From NCBI GenBank assembly GCA_047973225.1, contig JBKEBQ010000017.1:1-64000 (forward strand): a DNA stretch of 64,000 nucleotides. The letters run 5' to 3'. This DNA is from JBKEBQ01 sp047973225. GTDB taxonomy: Bacteria > Bacillota_I > Bacilli_A > Erysipelotrichales > Erysipelotrichaceae. The position numbers and the translations under genes are program-made. Position 1 is the stretch's first letter. Each line of letters begins with the position of its first letter. Below are positions 35,220 to 43,496 of this stretch, one piece after another. The notes beneath the pieces are model-generated. The model ran no database searches. It was not told the origin of the DNA and saw only the letters and a list, made by a program, of their open reading frames with translations.

Positions 35220-36449
35220 ATGATTGATTTAGAACTACAAAAGGCGATGGATTTAGAAGCAGATCGTCAGGTACACAATATTGAATTGATTGCTTCTGAG
35301 AATTATGTTTCAAAAGATGTTTTAAAAGCGGCGGGATCAATTTTAACGAATAAATATGCAGAAGGATATCCAGGTAGACGATATTATGGTGGTTGCGAGT
35401 TTGTCGATATGGCTGAAAATTTAGCAATTCAAAGGTTGAAAGAAATTTATGGTTGTGAGCATGCGAATGTACAACCGCATTCAGGATCTCAGGCAAACAT
35501 GGCAGTATATATGAGCATATTAAAACCAGGTGATAAAGTGTTGGGTATGGATTTGGCCGCTGGAGGACATTTGACACATGGGCATCCGTTAAATTTTTCA
35601 GGTACATTATATAACTTTATCGCCTATGGCGTTGATAAGGATAGTGAAGAGATTGACTATGAAGCGCTGGAAACAATCGCAAGGCGGGAACAACCGAAGT
35701 TAATTGTTGCTGGAGCAAGTGCTTATTCAAAGATTATTGATTTTGCAAGAATAGGTAAAATTGCCAAAAAAATCGGTGCTTATTATATGGTGGATATGGC
35801 ACATATTGCGGGACTTGTAGCGGCGGGATTGCATCCATCACCGATTCCTCATGCAGATTTTGTTACAAGTACAACCCATAAAACATTGCGTGGACCTCGC
35901 GGAGGCATCATTTTATGCAAAGCGAAATTTGCAAAAGGTTTAGATCGCAATGTCTTTCCTGGAATGCAAGGAGGACCACTCATGCATATTATTGCAGCAA
36001 AAGCAGTATGTTTTTATGAAGCATTACAGCCTGCATTTAAGGTCTATCAGCAACAAGTTTTAAAAAATATGAAAGTGCTCGAAATAGTTTTGCGGGATGA
36101 AGGCTTTCGTATTGTTGCGAATGGGAGCGAGAATCACTTGTTGTTGGTGGATGTAAAAACAGCGTTTGGATTGAGTGGTAAAGCATGTGAGAAAGCTTTG
36201 GATATGGCAGGTATAACGTGTAATAAAAATAGCATTCCCTTTGATGAAGAAAAACCATTAATAACCAGCGGTATTCGTGTGGGCAGTGCAGCAATGACAT
36301 CTCGTGGATTTAAAGAAAAGGAGTTTGCGATGGTTGGAAAATGGATTGCTCGTGCAATTAAGAATATTACAAATGAAAAAGAATTGAAAAAAATACGTGA
36401 GGAAGTATATGCGCTAAGCGAACAATATCCTATTGTCCGTGAAGAATAA
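35220..36449 (+). CDS. glyA: Serine hydroxymethyltransferase
   Basis: PLP enzyme that converts serine and tetrahydrofolate to glycine and methylene-tetrahydrofolate, the main one-carbon source. The N-terminal LIASENYVS, EGYPGRRYYGGCEFVD and HSGSQANMAVY are family signatures. The PLP lysine is in TSTTHKTLRGPRGG, and ITSGIRVGSAAMTSRG is near the end. Two in-frame ATGs exist. The first (35211) touches the AAGGAGGG, so the second at 35220, nine bases away, is chosen, giving 409 residues. Confidence 0.96.
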   Translation: MIDLELQKAMDLEADRQVHNIELIASENYVSKDVLKAAGSILTNKYAEGYPGRRYYGGCEFVDMAENLAIQRLKEIYGCEHANVQPHSGSQANMAVYMSILKPGDKVLGMDLAAGGHLTHGHPLNFSGTLYNFIAYGVDKDSEEIDYEALETIARREQPKLIVAGASAYSKIIDFARIGKIAKKIGAYYMVDMAHIAGLVAAGLHPSPIPHADFVTSTTHKTLRGPRGGIILCKAKFAKGLDRNVFPGMQGGPLMHIIAAKAVCFYEALQPAFKVYQQQVLKNMKVLEIVLRDEGFRIVANGSENHLLLVDVKTAFGLSGKACEKALDMAGITCNKNSIPFDEEKPLITSGIRVGSAAMTSRGFKEKEFAMVGKWIARAIKNITNEKELKKIREEVYALSEQYPIVREE

Positions 36450-36453
36450 CGAT

Positions 36454-36480
36454 AAAAGCACTTCAAAATAGTGCTTTTTA
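36454..36480 (+). terminator. Terminator of tsaC-rpiB-glyA
   Basis: AAAAGCACT and AGTGCTTTTT pair around a seven-base loop just after the glyA stop. Confidence 0.75.
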
Positions 36481-36513
36481 TGTTAGAATAAGTAAGAATA
36501 AAAAGGAGTTATC

Positions 36514-37260
36514 ATGAAAAAACGATTGAGTTTATTGCTTTGTTTTGTATTTTTTATAAGTGCATGCGCAAATACAAAAGAAGAAAAAAAAGAAGAGAAA
36601 AAGGAAACGGACACCCAAGAAAAAACAGAAAAAAAAGAACTGACAAGTTTATTGCAGTTTCAAGAAACGTATCCTGATGACCAACCGGTTGCGACGATAC
36701 AAACAGATTATGGAGAAATAGTAATTGTGCTATTTCCCAAACAAGCACCGAAAGCGGTAGAGAACTTTTCTACACACGCAAAAAATGGGTATTATGATGG
36801 AGTGACCTTTCATCGTATTATTGAAGATTTTATGATTCAAGGTGGAGACCCCAAGGGAGATGGTACTGGGGGAGAGAGTATTTGGAAAGAAGGCTTTGCA
36901 GAAGAAATTACGTATGAGCTTTATCATTTCAAAGGGGCATTGGCAATGGCACGAACAAGTGCACCATCAAGTCAAGGTAGCCAATTCTATATTGTACAAT
37001 CTGCGAATACCGCATTAGCTTATCAATACGATACGATTGTGGAAGAAAAGTATGCTGAAGTTGGTGGAACCTCAAATTTGGATGGTAATTATACGGTGTT
37101 TGGTCAAACGATAGCTGGTCTTGATGTCGTCGATGCGATTGCAAAGGTTGAAAAGACGGATGAAGTAGATGCTTCAGGTTCAAAAAGTGTAGCAAAAAAT
37201 CCAGTTTATATTAAGACGATTACGATGAGTACGTATGGTGAGTACCATAAAACAAAATAA
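36514..37260 (+). CDS. Cyclophilin-type peptidyl-prolyl isomerase, lipoprotein
   Basis: Probably helps fold exported proteins at the outer face of the membrane. The signal peptide ends in the lipobox ISAC (Cys20). A Lys/Glu-rich linker (residues 22-45) follows, then the cyclophilin domain: VTFHRIIEDFMIQGGDPKGD, FKGALAMARTSAPSSQGSQFYI (here quoted in two family blocks) and NYTVFGQTIAGLDVVDAI. The catalytic Arg (FHRII) and Gln (SQGSQFYI) are present. Length 248. AAAAGGAG lies before the ATG; the gene is transcribed alone. Confidence 0.92.
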   Translation: MKKRLSLLLCFVFFISACANTKEEKKEEKKETDTQEKTEKKELTSLLQFQETYPDDQPVATIQTDYGEIVIVLFPKQAPKAVENFSTHAKNGYYDGVTFHRIIEDFMIQGGDPKGDGTGGESIWKEGFAEEITYELYHFKGALAMARTSAPSSQGSQFYIVQSANTALAYQYDTIVEEKYAEVGGTSNLDGNYTVFGQTIAGLDVVDAIAKVEKTDEVDASGSKSVAKNPVYIKTITMSTYGEYHKTK

Positions 37261-37368
37261 ATGAAATGGTGACGCAAGTGAACATTGTGTTGCTTTTTTT
37301 AGAAAGATTGGTGGATAAAATAGGAAGATATCGTAATTTTTGGTATACTATAAAAAAGGATGTGAAAC

Positions 37369-38205
37369 ATGAAAAAACCAATTATTGCAATGATGTATGA
37401 TTTTGATAAAACATTATGCACAAAAGATATGCAAGAATATTCTTTTATACCAAGGGTAAATATGGATGCGGTATCGTTTTGGCAAGAAGTCACAAAACTT
37501 GCTGAAAAAGAAAAGATGGATCGCATTTTAAGTTATATGTATTATATGCTACGTAAAGCCAATGAGCGGGATGTTCCAATCCGTCGGAGGGATTTTAAAA
37601 AAGCAGGACATCATGTAGAATTGTTTCAAGGTGTAGACTCTTGGTTTGAGCGAATCAATGCATATGGAAAGTCTATTGGTGTTGAAATAGAACACTATAT
37701 TATATCAAGTGGGTTGAAAGAGATTATTGAGGGTACCAGTATTGCCGATAAATTCAAGAAAATATATGCTTGTGAATTTCATTATAATGCGAACGAAGTT
37801 GCCGATTGGCCAGCATTAACCGTTAATTATACAAATAAAACACAATTTTTGTTTCGTATAAATAAAGGTGTTTTAGAAGTTTTTGAAGATGAACCGTTGA
37901 ATGAATTTGTGGAAGATATTGATCGTAGAATTCCCTTTCGTAATATGATTTATATTGGCGATGGACTTACCGATGTTCCGTGCATGAAGTTGGTCAAAGA
38001 AAATGGTGGGCAATCGATTGCAGTATATACGCAAAAAGAAAAAGTAGAACATTTGTTGCACCATCGTCGTGTTGATTTTATATGTGAAGCAAACTATGGT
38101 GAGGGTAGTGAGATGGAAAGGTTAATACACATGATTCTTCAAAAAATGAAGGTAGTAGAAGCATTGGTGAGTTATAACCATAAACAACGTAAGTTAAGTA
38201 TATAA
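37369..38205 (+). CDS. HAD-superfamily phosphatase
   Basis: A 278-residue HAD hydrolase related to phosphoserine phosphatases. Motif I is MYDFDKTLC (nucleophile Asp and general acid Asp), motif II is YIISSGLKEI, and motif IV is YIGDGLTDVPCMK. The cap region after motif I is large and helical. The substrate cannot be read from the sequence. GGATGTG before the ATG acts as ribosome binding site, and TATACT lies near 37345. Monocistronic by spacing. Confidence 0.8.
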   Translation: MKKPIIAMMYDFDKTLCTKDMQEYSFIPRVNMDAVSFWQEVTKLAEKEKMDRILSYMYYMLRKANERDVPIRRRDFKKAGHHVELFQGVDSWFERINAYGKSIGVEIEHYIISSGLKEIIEGTSIADKFKKIYACEFHYNANEVADWPALTVNYTNKTQFLFRINKGVLEVFEDEPLNEFVEDIDRRIPFRNMIYIGDGLTDVPCMKLVKENGGQSIAVYTQKEKVEHLLHHRRVDFICEANYGEGSEMERLIHMILQKMKVVEALVSYNHKQRKLSI

Positions 38206-38289
38206 CAAATAAAAAGGGGCATTACGATTTATGTGAAGCTCTTTTTTACTTTAAAAACGAATAAAAAACATTTCATAAGGCATATTTTG

Positions 38290-38298
38290 TGGTATGAT
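38290..38298 (+). promoter_or_regulatory. Extended -10 promoter of ispD, leaderless start
   Basis: TGGTATGAT (TG-n-TATGAT) ends six bases before the ispD ATG at 38305, with only T and A between. No ribosome binding site. Confidence 0.6.
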
Positions 38299-38304
38299 TT
38301 TTAT

Positions 38305-38943
38305 ATGAACTATAGCGTAATTGTCGTGGCAGCCGGTAAGGGAAAAAGAGCCAATTTAGGATACAATAAAGTGCTTTATAAGCAAGGCATTGAAACAATT
38401 ATTGAAAAAACGATGGCACTTTTTTTAGCGGATGAAGAATGTAAAGAAATAATTTTAGTCGTTTCTGAGGGAGAAAAGGAAGCATTCCAAAACATATTTA
38501 TCAATCAAATGATAACGTATGTAGAAGGAGGAAAAACCAGACAGGAAAGCGTATATAATGGGCTGAAAGTGGTAAACAGTGACTATGTTATGATTCATGA
38601 TGGCGCAAGACCGTATCTTCAAGAGAATACACTACAAAAGTTAAAGGACACGCTACAAGAAGAAGTTGCTTGTTTATTAATGGTGGCAGTTGTGGATACA
38701 ATTAAAATAGTGAAAGATGGATATGTTCAAACAACACTAGAAAGAGCAATGCTGTATGCAGCACAAACACCACAATGCTTTTTAACGAGTGTTATTTTAA
38801 AGGCTCATGAAAAAGCAAGAGCAGAAGAATTTGTTGGTAGTGATGACGCACAGCTTGTTGAGCGCTACAGTGAAGCAAGAGTGAAGGTGGTTAAGGGCGA
38901 GTATAGCAACAAAAAAATAACGAATGAAAATGATATAAAGTAA
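38305..38943 (+). CDS. ispD: 2-C-methyl-D-erythritol 4-phosphate cytidylyltransferase
   Basis: Third step of the non-mevalonate isoprenoid pathway: CTP plus methylerythritol phosphate to CDP-methylerythritol. Motifs: VVAAGKGKRANLGYNKVLY (CTP loop), GGKTRQESVYNGL, VMIHDGARPYL and AAQTPQCFL, all in family order; the C-terminal GSDDAQLVER and VVKGEYSNKKIT complete the fold. The start MNYSVIVVAAG is the only one that fits the domain; the frame is open from 38233 without support. Length 212. It provides the substrate for IspE (20685). Confidence 0.95.
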   Translation: MNYSVIVVAAGKGKRANLGYNKVLYKQGIETIIEKTMALFLADEECKEIILVVSEGEKEAFQNIFINQMITYVEGGKTRQESVYNGLKVVNSDYVMIHDGARPYLQENTLQKLKDTLQEEVACLLMVAVVDTIKIVKDGYVQTTLERAMLYAAQTPQCFLTSVILKAHEKARAEEFVGSDDAQLVERYSEARVKVVKGEYSNKKITNENDIK

Positions 38944-38955
38944 TAGAAAACAGTG

Positions 38956-38982
38956 AAAACAAGATGAAAATCTTGTTTTTTT
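38956..38982 (+). terminator. Terminator after ispD
   Basis: AAAACAAGAT, loop GAAA, ATCTTGTTTT and a T run: a ten-base stem with a stable tetraloop. Confidence 0.8.
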
Positions 38983-39048
38983 GTTTAAAATTCAGTTTTT
39001 ATTTGTAAAGTTATACATATTTATTTATGATGAAATTGGGAGAATGAT

Positions 39049-39663
39049 ATGTATAAAAATATTATTTTTGATATGGGAAATGTTCTCATTGATTATGTTC
39101 CAGAATATATATTATCAAATTTCACAACAGATGCTAAAACGATTGACGTATTGGCAACATTAATTTTTCATGATGAAACATGGTCTTTGCTAGATAAGGG
39201 AGAATTGACATGGGAAGAAGCGAAAGCAATCACATTTTCTAGGATACCAAAGGAGTTGCATGCACTATCCAAGGAAGTTTATGACTACTGGTTTGATTAC
39301 AAAGAGGAAAATAAAGAAATGCTCATGTTGATCAAAAAATTAAAGGAGCAAGGTTATAAGTTATTTGTCTGCTCAAATGCGGCAAGTAATATTCATGAAT
39401 ACAAAGATCGTTTTGAAGTGTTTAAGTATTTTGATGATATCGTATTTTCAGCAGATATCAAAATCGCAAAACCAGATAATAAAATATTTCATTATTTACT
39501 TCATAAAAATCATTTAGAACCTGCGCAGTGTTTATTTGTTGATGATCTTTTAATAAACATAAAGGCGGCTAAAAGGTGTGGAATAGCGGGTTATCATTAT
39601 AATGGCAATGTGAATTTATTTACTAAATATTTACAAGCGATTGATGTTTTGAAAAGACCCTAA
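39049..39663 (+). CDS. HAD-superfamily hydrolase (subfamily IA)
   Basis: A 204-residue hydrolase with motif I IIFDMGNVLIDY, motif II LFVCSNAAS, motif III at KPDNKIFHYLL and motif IV LFVDDLLINIKAAKRCG. The helical cap lies between residues 15 and 80. The family includes phosphoglycolate phosphatases, beta-phosphoglucomutases and haloacid dehalogenases; Asp-Met-Gly-Asn in motif I is common in small sugar-phosphate phosphatases. GGGAGAATGAT precedes the ATG. It is transcribed alone and ends at its own terminator. Confidence 0.85.
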   Translation: MYKNIIFDMGNVLIDYVPEYILSNFTTDAKTIDVLATLIFHDETWSLLDKGELTWEEAKAITFSRIPKELHALSKEVYDYWFDYKEENKEMLMLIKKLKEQGYKLFVCSNAASNIHEYKDRFEVFKYFDDIVFSADIKIAKPDNKIFHYLLHKNHLEPAQCLFVDDLLINIKAAKRCGIAGYHYNGNVNLFTKYLQAIDVLKRP

Positions 39664-39681
39664 AAAAATTAGGGCCTTTTT
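39652..39681 (+). terminator. Terminator of the HAD hydrolase gene
   Basis: AAAAG-CCCTAA pairs with TTAGGG-CTTTTT with one mismatch; the stop codon is inside the stem. Confidence 0.65.
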
Positions 39682-39805
39682 GTATGCCATGCATAGCATC
39701 ATCTAGAAGTTTAGCAATTGGTAAAAGTAGGACTAAACATGTGTGAAAATTATGCGAGAAGACATGGCGATCGTAAATTGAAAGCATCAATGGATACTTA
39801 TGCGA

Positions 39806-41197
39806 TTATAAATCTAAGAAACTTTCTAAAATGTTAATGTATTCGTTATTTGTTTCGATGGAGTCAGCTTCTGTAAAAATGCGAAGCAAAGGTTCTGTTC
39901 CAGAGAAACGTGCACTTGCCCAAGAACCATCTTTAAAATAAATTTTAAAACCGTCCATATAATTAATCTTTTCTACCTCTTTTTTAAAATTAGGTATCGC
40001 TTTATCAATCATCAACAATTTTAGAATTTGTTGTTTTTTATTTTCATTGAAATGATAAGCATTTTCACCGACATAAAGTTTTCCATAGGTCTTATATAAA
40101 TCATCCACAAGTTCAGAGATATGCTTTTTTGTTACACTGATCATTTCCACCAGCAAAGCGGCAGCGAAGATACCATCTTTTCCATGAATGTGACCACGAA
40201 TTGTAAGACCACCGCTAGATTCTCCACCAATGAGAGCATTGTGTTGCTCCATACCAGCTGTGATATGTTTAAAACCAACTGCCGTTTCGATGACTTCTTC
40301 TCCATGATCTAATGCGATTTTATCAATTAAATGTGTGGTTGATAAATTTCGTACAGCAGCCCCTTTCCAACCTTTATACTCTAATAAATAATAGTAAATT
40401 AATGAGATTAAAATATTAGGATGAATAAAGTTTCCTCGTTCATCAATAATGCCAATTCTATCGGCATCACCATCTGTTGCAATACCCATATGATACGATT
40501 CTAATCGCACCATCTCACTTAATTTATGCAATGTCGCACTTGATGGGGAAGGCAATTTACCACCAAATAAAGTATCATGACGGTCATTAATTACATCAAC
40601 ATCGCAGCGTGCAGTGTTTAATATAATAGATAATGAAGTTTTTGATACGCCATGCATAGTATCGATTAAAACTTTTAAATTCGCATTTCGAATAGCTTTG
40701 GTGTTAACAAACGCCAAAATGGAATCAATATAATCATTTTGTGGTGAAAAATATTTAATTTTTCCCGTATCAATCCCTTCTTCAAAATCGATCATTTTTA
40801 TTTCTTTCACCTTTGATAAATTACTTTCTAATTTGTTTGTGAACATTTCTGTTGCGTCACGCCCTCCTCGTGTAAATAGTTTTACACCATTATAGCTTGC
40901 AGGATTATGGCTTGCGGTAACAGCAACTCCATATTCTAGATCTAGTTTGTTAATCGCAAACATAATAATTGGAGTAGGGATTGCTTTATTAATAAATAGA
41001 ACATCAACATGATTGCCAGCAAATACTTCAGCAATCCATTTTGATGCCAAATCAGACAAGAACCGACGGTCGTAACCAATGATAATTTGCGGTTGCGTAA
41101 TCTCCATACAAATCGCTTGTGTAAGTTTTTGTAAGTTTTCTTTCGTAAAGTCTTCCGCAATAATTGCACGCCATCCTCCGGTACCAAATTTTATCAT
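39806..41197 (-). CDS. Phosphoglucomutase/phosphomannomutase family protein
   Basis: Alpha-D-phosphohexomutase of 463 residues. Domain I starts IKFGTGGWRAIIAEDF and has the phosphoserine loop VTASHNPASYNG. Domain II has the metal loop IATDGDADRIGII, domain III the sugar loop GGESSGGLTIRG, and domain IV the phosphate-binding FSGTEPLLRI. TGGAGGTTTTTTT lies before the ATG at 41197; the open frame reaches 41221. The gene is divergent from an ABC importer whose relatives include hexose phosphate transporters, which fits a shared carbon function. A second, distinct mutase lies at 59049. Confidence 0.92.
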   Translation of the reverse strand: MIKFGTGGWRAIIAEDFTKENLQKLTQAICMEITQPQIIIGYDRRFLSDLASKWIAEVFAGNHVDVLFINKAIPTPIIMFAINKLDLEYGVAVTASHNPASYNGVKLFTRGGRDATEMFTNKLESNLSKVKEIKMIDFEEGIDTGKIKYFSPQNDYIDSILAFVNTKAIRNANLKVLIDTMHGVSKTSLSIILNTARCDVDVINDRHDTLFGGKLPSPSSATLHKLSEMVRLESYHMGIATDGDADRIGIIDERGNFIHPNILISLIYYYLLEYKGWKGAAVRNLSTTHLIDKIALDHGEEVIETAVGFKHITAGMEQHNALIGGESSGGLTIRGHIHGKDGIFAAALLVEMISVTKKHISELVDDLYKTYGKLYVGENAYHFNENKKQQILKLLMIDKAIPNFKKEVEKINYMDGFKIYFKDGSWASARFSGTEPLLRIFTEADSIETNNEYINILESFLDL

Positions 41198-41331
41198 AAA
41201 AAAACCTCCATCATTTTCCATATTTTAAATCTTAAAATGCATCATTTACAAGAGGTATAGTGAATTTTAAACAAAATGACGGGAAATTCACATTGTAAGA
41301 AAAATACTGTGTGCTATTCTTTAATTAAGAA

Positions 41332-41345
41332 TGAAAGCGTTCTCG
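41332..41345 (+). promoter_or_regulatory. Possible catabolite-responsive (CcpA) site
   Basis: TGAAAGCGTTCTCG matches the CcpA consensus TGNAARCGNWWWCA at all but two positions. It lies 17 bases before the binding-protein gene start. Only a candidate. Confidence 0.35.
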
Positions 41346-41361
41346 AGGAGGAAAAGAGAAA

Positions 41362-42381
41362 ATGAAGAAAATTTTAAAAGTTATGTTCGTGAGTATTCTG
41401 GCGCTTAGTGTTGTGGCTTGTTCAAGTGAGTCATCATCAAATAAAAAAGAAGCGAGTAAGAAATTAACGGTTTATTCGCCACATCCAGCAGAAACGATTA
41501 ATTTAGTAGTGAAAGAGTTTCAAGAACAAACAGGAATAGAAGTTGATATTGTAGCTGCAGGAACAGGTGAATTATTAAAACGTGTTGAATCTGAAGATGG
41601 CAGCCCATTAGGAGATGTTCTTTGGGGAGGTGGTGCGGAATCACTAGCTTCCTATAAAAAATATTTTGAGGCATATGAATCGAAAGAATTAGAGAATATA
41701 GATGCTAAATACTATGATCCAGAATTTAAATGGTTAGGGGAAAGTCCTCTGCCTATGGTTTTAATGTATAATACAAATTTAGTTACGGCAGCCAATGCTC
41801 CAAAATCATGGGAAGATGTTTTAAATTCAGAATTTAAAGGCAAAATTGCAATGGCGGATCCAGCTAAGAGTGGATCAGCGTATACAATTTTATCAACTAT
41901 GGTACAAGCTTTTGGAAAAGATGATGGAAAAGGGTGGAGTTTCATTGAAAAATTCTATGATAGTTTAGATGGTAAAATATTGTCTAGTTCATCTTCAGTA
42001 TACAAAGGAGTGGCTGATGGAGAGTATGCGGTTGGATTGACCTTGGAAAAAGAAGCGATTAAATATGTCCTAAATGGAGCACCTGTTAAAATTGTATATC
42101 CAGAAGAAGGAACTTCAGCAATTCCTGATGGTGTAGCTATTATTAAAGATGCTGAAAATATGGATAATGCAAAAAAGTTTATTGATTTTGTATTGAGTAA
42201 AGAAGTACAAGAAATTATGTCTAATGAGTTAAGTAGACGTTCAATTCGCGATGACGTAGATGCACCAGAAGGGCTTGATGCTTTATCTACAATTAAGCTT
42301 GTTGATTACGACTTTGATTGGGCTTCTACAGATAAAGAGAAAATTTTACAAGAATGGAAGAATATTGTTGTAGGAAAATAA
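41362..42381 (+). CDS. Solute-binding lipoprotein, ferric/hexose-phosphate family
   Basis: Binding protein of 339 residues for the importer that follows. The lipobox is SVVAC (Cys20), followed by a Ser/Lys-rich linker. Core motifs: LTVYSPHPAE, FKGKIAMADPAKSGSAY, and VADGEYAVGLTLE. The family holds ferric ion, 2-aminoethylphosphonate and AfuA-type hexose phosphate binding proteins. The nearby YesMN-type sensor pair and the divergent phosphohexomutase favour a sugar phosphate, but this is inference. GAGGAGGAAAAGAGAAA precedes the ATG. An intra-operon terminator follows. Confidence 0.87.
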   Translation: MKKILKVMFVSILALSVVACSSESSSNKKEASKKLTVYSPHPAETINLVVKEFQEQTGIEVDIVAAGTGELLKRVESEDGSPLGDVLWGGGAESLASYKKYFEAYESKELENIDAKYYDPEFKWLGESPLPMVLMYNTNLVTAANAPKSWEDVLNSEFKGKIAMADPAKSGSAYTILSTMVQAFGKDDGKGWSFIEKFYDSLDGKILSSSSSVYKGVADGEYAVGLTLEKEAIKYVLNGAPVKIVYPEEGTSAIPDGVAIIKDAENMDNAKKFIDFVLSKEVQEIMSNELSRRSIRDDVDAPEGLDALSTIKLVDYDFDWASTDKEKILQEWKNIVVGK

Positions 42382-42384
42382 TAA

Positions 42385-42410
42385 AAAAAGAGGGAAACCT
42401 CTTTTTACTT
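42385..42410 (+). terminator. Attenuating terminator inside the importer operon
   Basis: AAAAAGAGG, loop GAAA, CCTCTTTTT lies between the binding-protein gene and the ATPase gene. Partial read-through would yield more binding protein than transporter. Confidence 0.75.
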
Positions 42411-42431
42411 CAAGTATGTTAGGAGAAAAAT

Positions 42432-43496
42432 ATGAGTATAAATGTTGAGATTAAAAATACTGTAAAAAAGTATGGTGATTTTGTAGCGATCAATGATGTT
42501 TCGTTAGATATTCATGAGGGAGAATTCTTTACGCTTCTAGGTCCAAGTGGATGCGGAAAGACGACTTTATTGCGGATGATTGCTGGGTTTAACAGTATTG
42601 AAGCTGGAGAGATTTATTTTGGCGAGGAAATGATTAATCAAAAACCTGCACACAAAAGGGATATCGGAATGGTGTTTCAAAACTATGCAGTTTTTCCGCA
42701 TTTAAGTATTTATGATAATGTAGGGTATGGTTTAAAAGCTAGAAAAATCCCAAAGAAAGAAGCACATGAGCGCATTATGAAAGCATTAGAGATAGTACAA
42801 ATTGCTGATTTAAAAGATCGTATGCCATCAGCACTCTCAGGAGGGCAGCAACAACGCGTGGCCTTAGCAAGAGCCATTGTTATTGAACCAAAAATTTTAT
42901 TGATGGATGAGCCTTTAAGTAATTTGGATGCAAAGCTACGAGTACAAATGCGTACAGTAATAAAAAAGTTACAAAAACATTTAAATATTACGACTATTTA
43001 TGTAACCCATGATCAAGAAGAAGCATTAGCGATTTCTGATCGTATTGCAGTCATGAACAAAGGAGAGGTAATGCAATGTGATACACCAGAAGTTATATAT
43101 CAAACACCTGCCAATCAATTTGTTTCGAATTTCATTGGAACATCTAATTTTTTGAAAGCTAAAGTTTGTGAAAGTGATAAGATTCAAATTGGTAGTTATA
43201 CGTTTGAAAAGAAAGTCAGTGCTCATGTAGGAGATGAAGTATTGTTGTCTGTGCGTCCCGAACAGCTACGCTTTTCCGAGCAAAAAAAAGGAATTTTAGG
43301 AAATATTATGTTAGCTACTTTTTTAGGAGATTATATAAGTTATGAAATAGAATTAGAAAATAAAGAGATTATCGAAGTGAGTGAATATACACAAAACAAC
43401 AAAAAAGTTCGGCAAAAAGGAGCAGTATACATATTTCCTATCGTAGATGATATTAATATTTATGATATAGAAGGAAAGGTGCATGTGAATGGTTAA
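42432..43496 (+). CDS. ABC importer ATPase with TOBE domain
   Basis: ATPase of 354 residues: Walker A GPSGCGKTTLLRM, Q-loop MVFQNYAVFP, signature LSGGQQQRVALA, Walker B ILLMDEPLSNLD and H-loop YVTHDQEEAL. Residues from about 240 form a TOBE-type C-terminal domain (LLSVRPEQLRF), which often binds regulators or substrate signals. It is of the FbpC/PotA/AfuC type. TTAGGAG precedes the ATG. Its stop overlaps the permease start by eight bases. Confidence 0.94.
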   Translation: MSINVEIKNTVKKYGDFVAINDVSLDIHEGEFFTLLGPSGCGKTTLLRMIAGFNSIEAGEIYFGEEMINQKPAHKRDIGMVFQNYAVFPHLSIYDNVGYGLKARKIPKKEAHERIMKALEIVQIADLKDRMPSALSGGQQQRVALARAIVIEPKILLMDEPLSNLDAKLRVQMRTVIKKLQKHLNITTIYVTHDQEEALAISDRIAVMNKGEVMQCDTPEVIYQTPANQFVSNFIGTSNFLKAKVCESDKIQIGSYTFEKKVSAHVGDEVLLSVRPEQLRFSEQKKGILGNIMLATFLGDYISYEIELENKEIIEVSEYTQNNKKVRQKGAVYIFPIVDDINIYDIEGKVHVNG

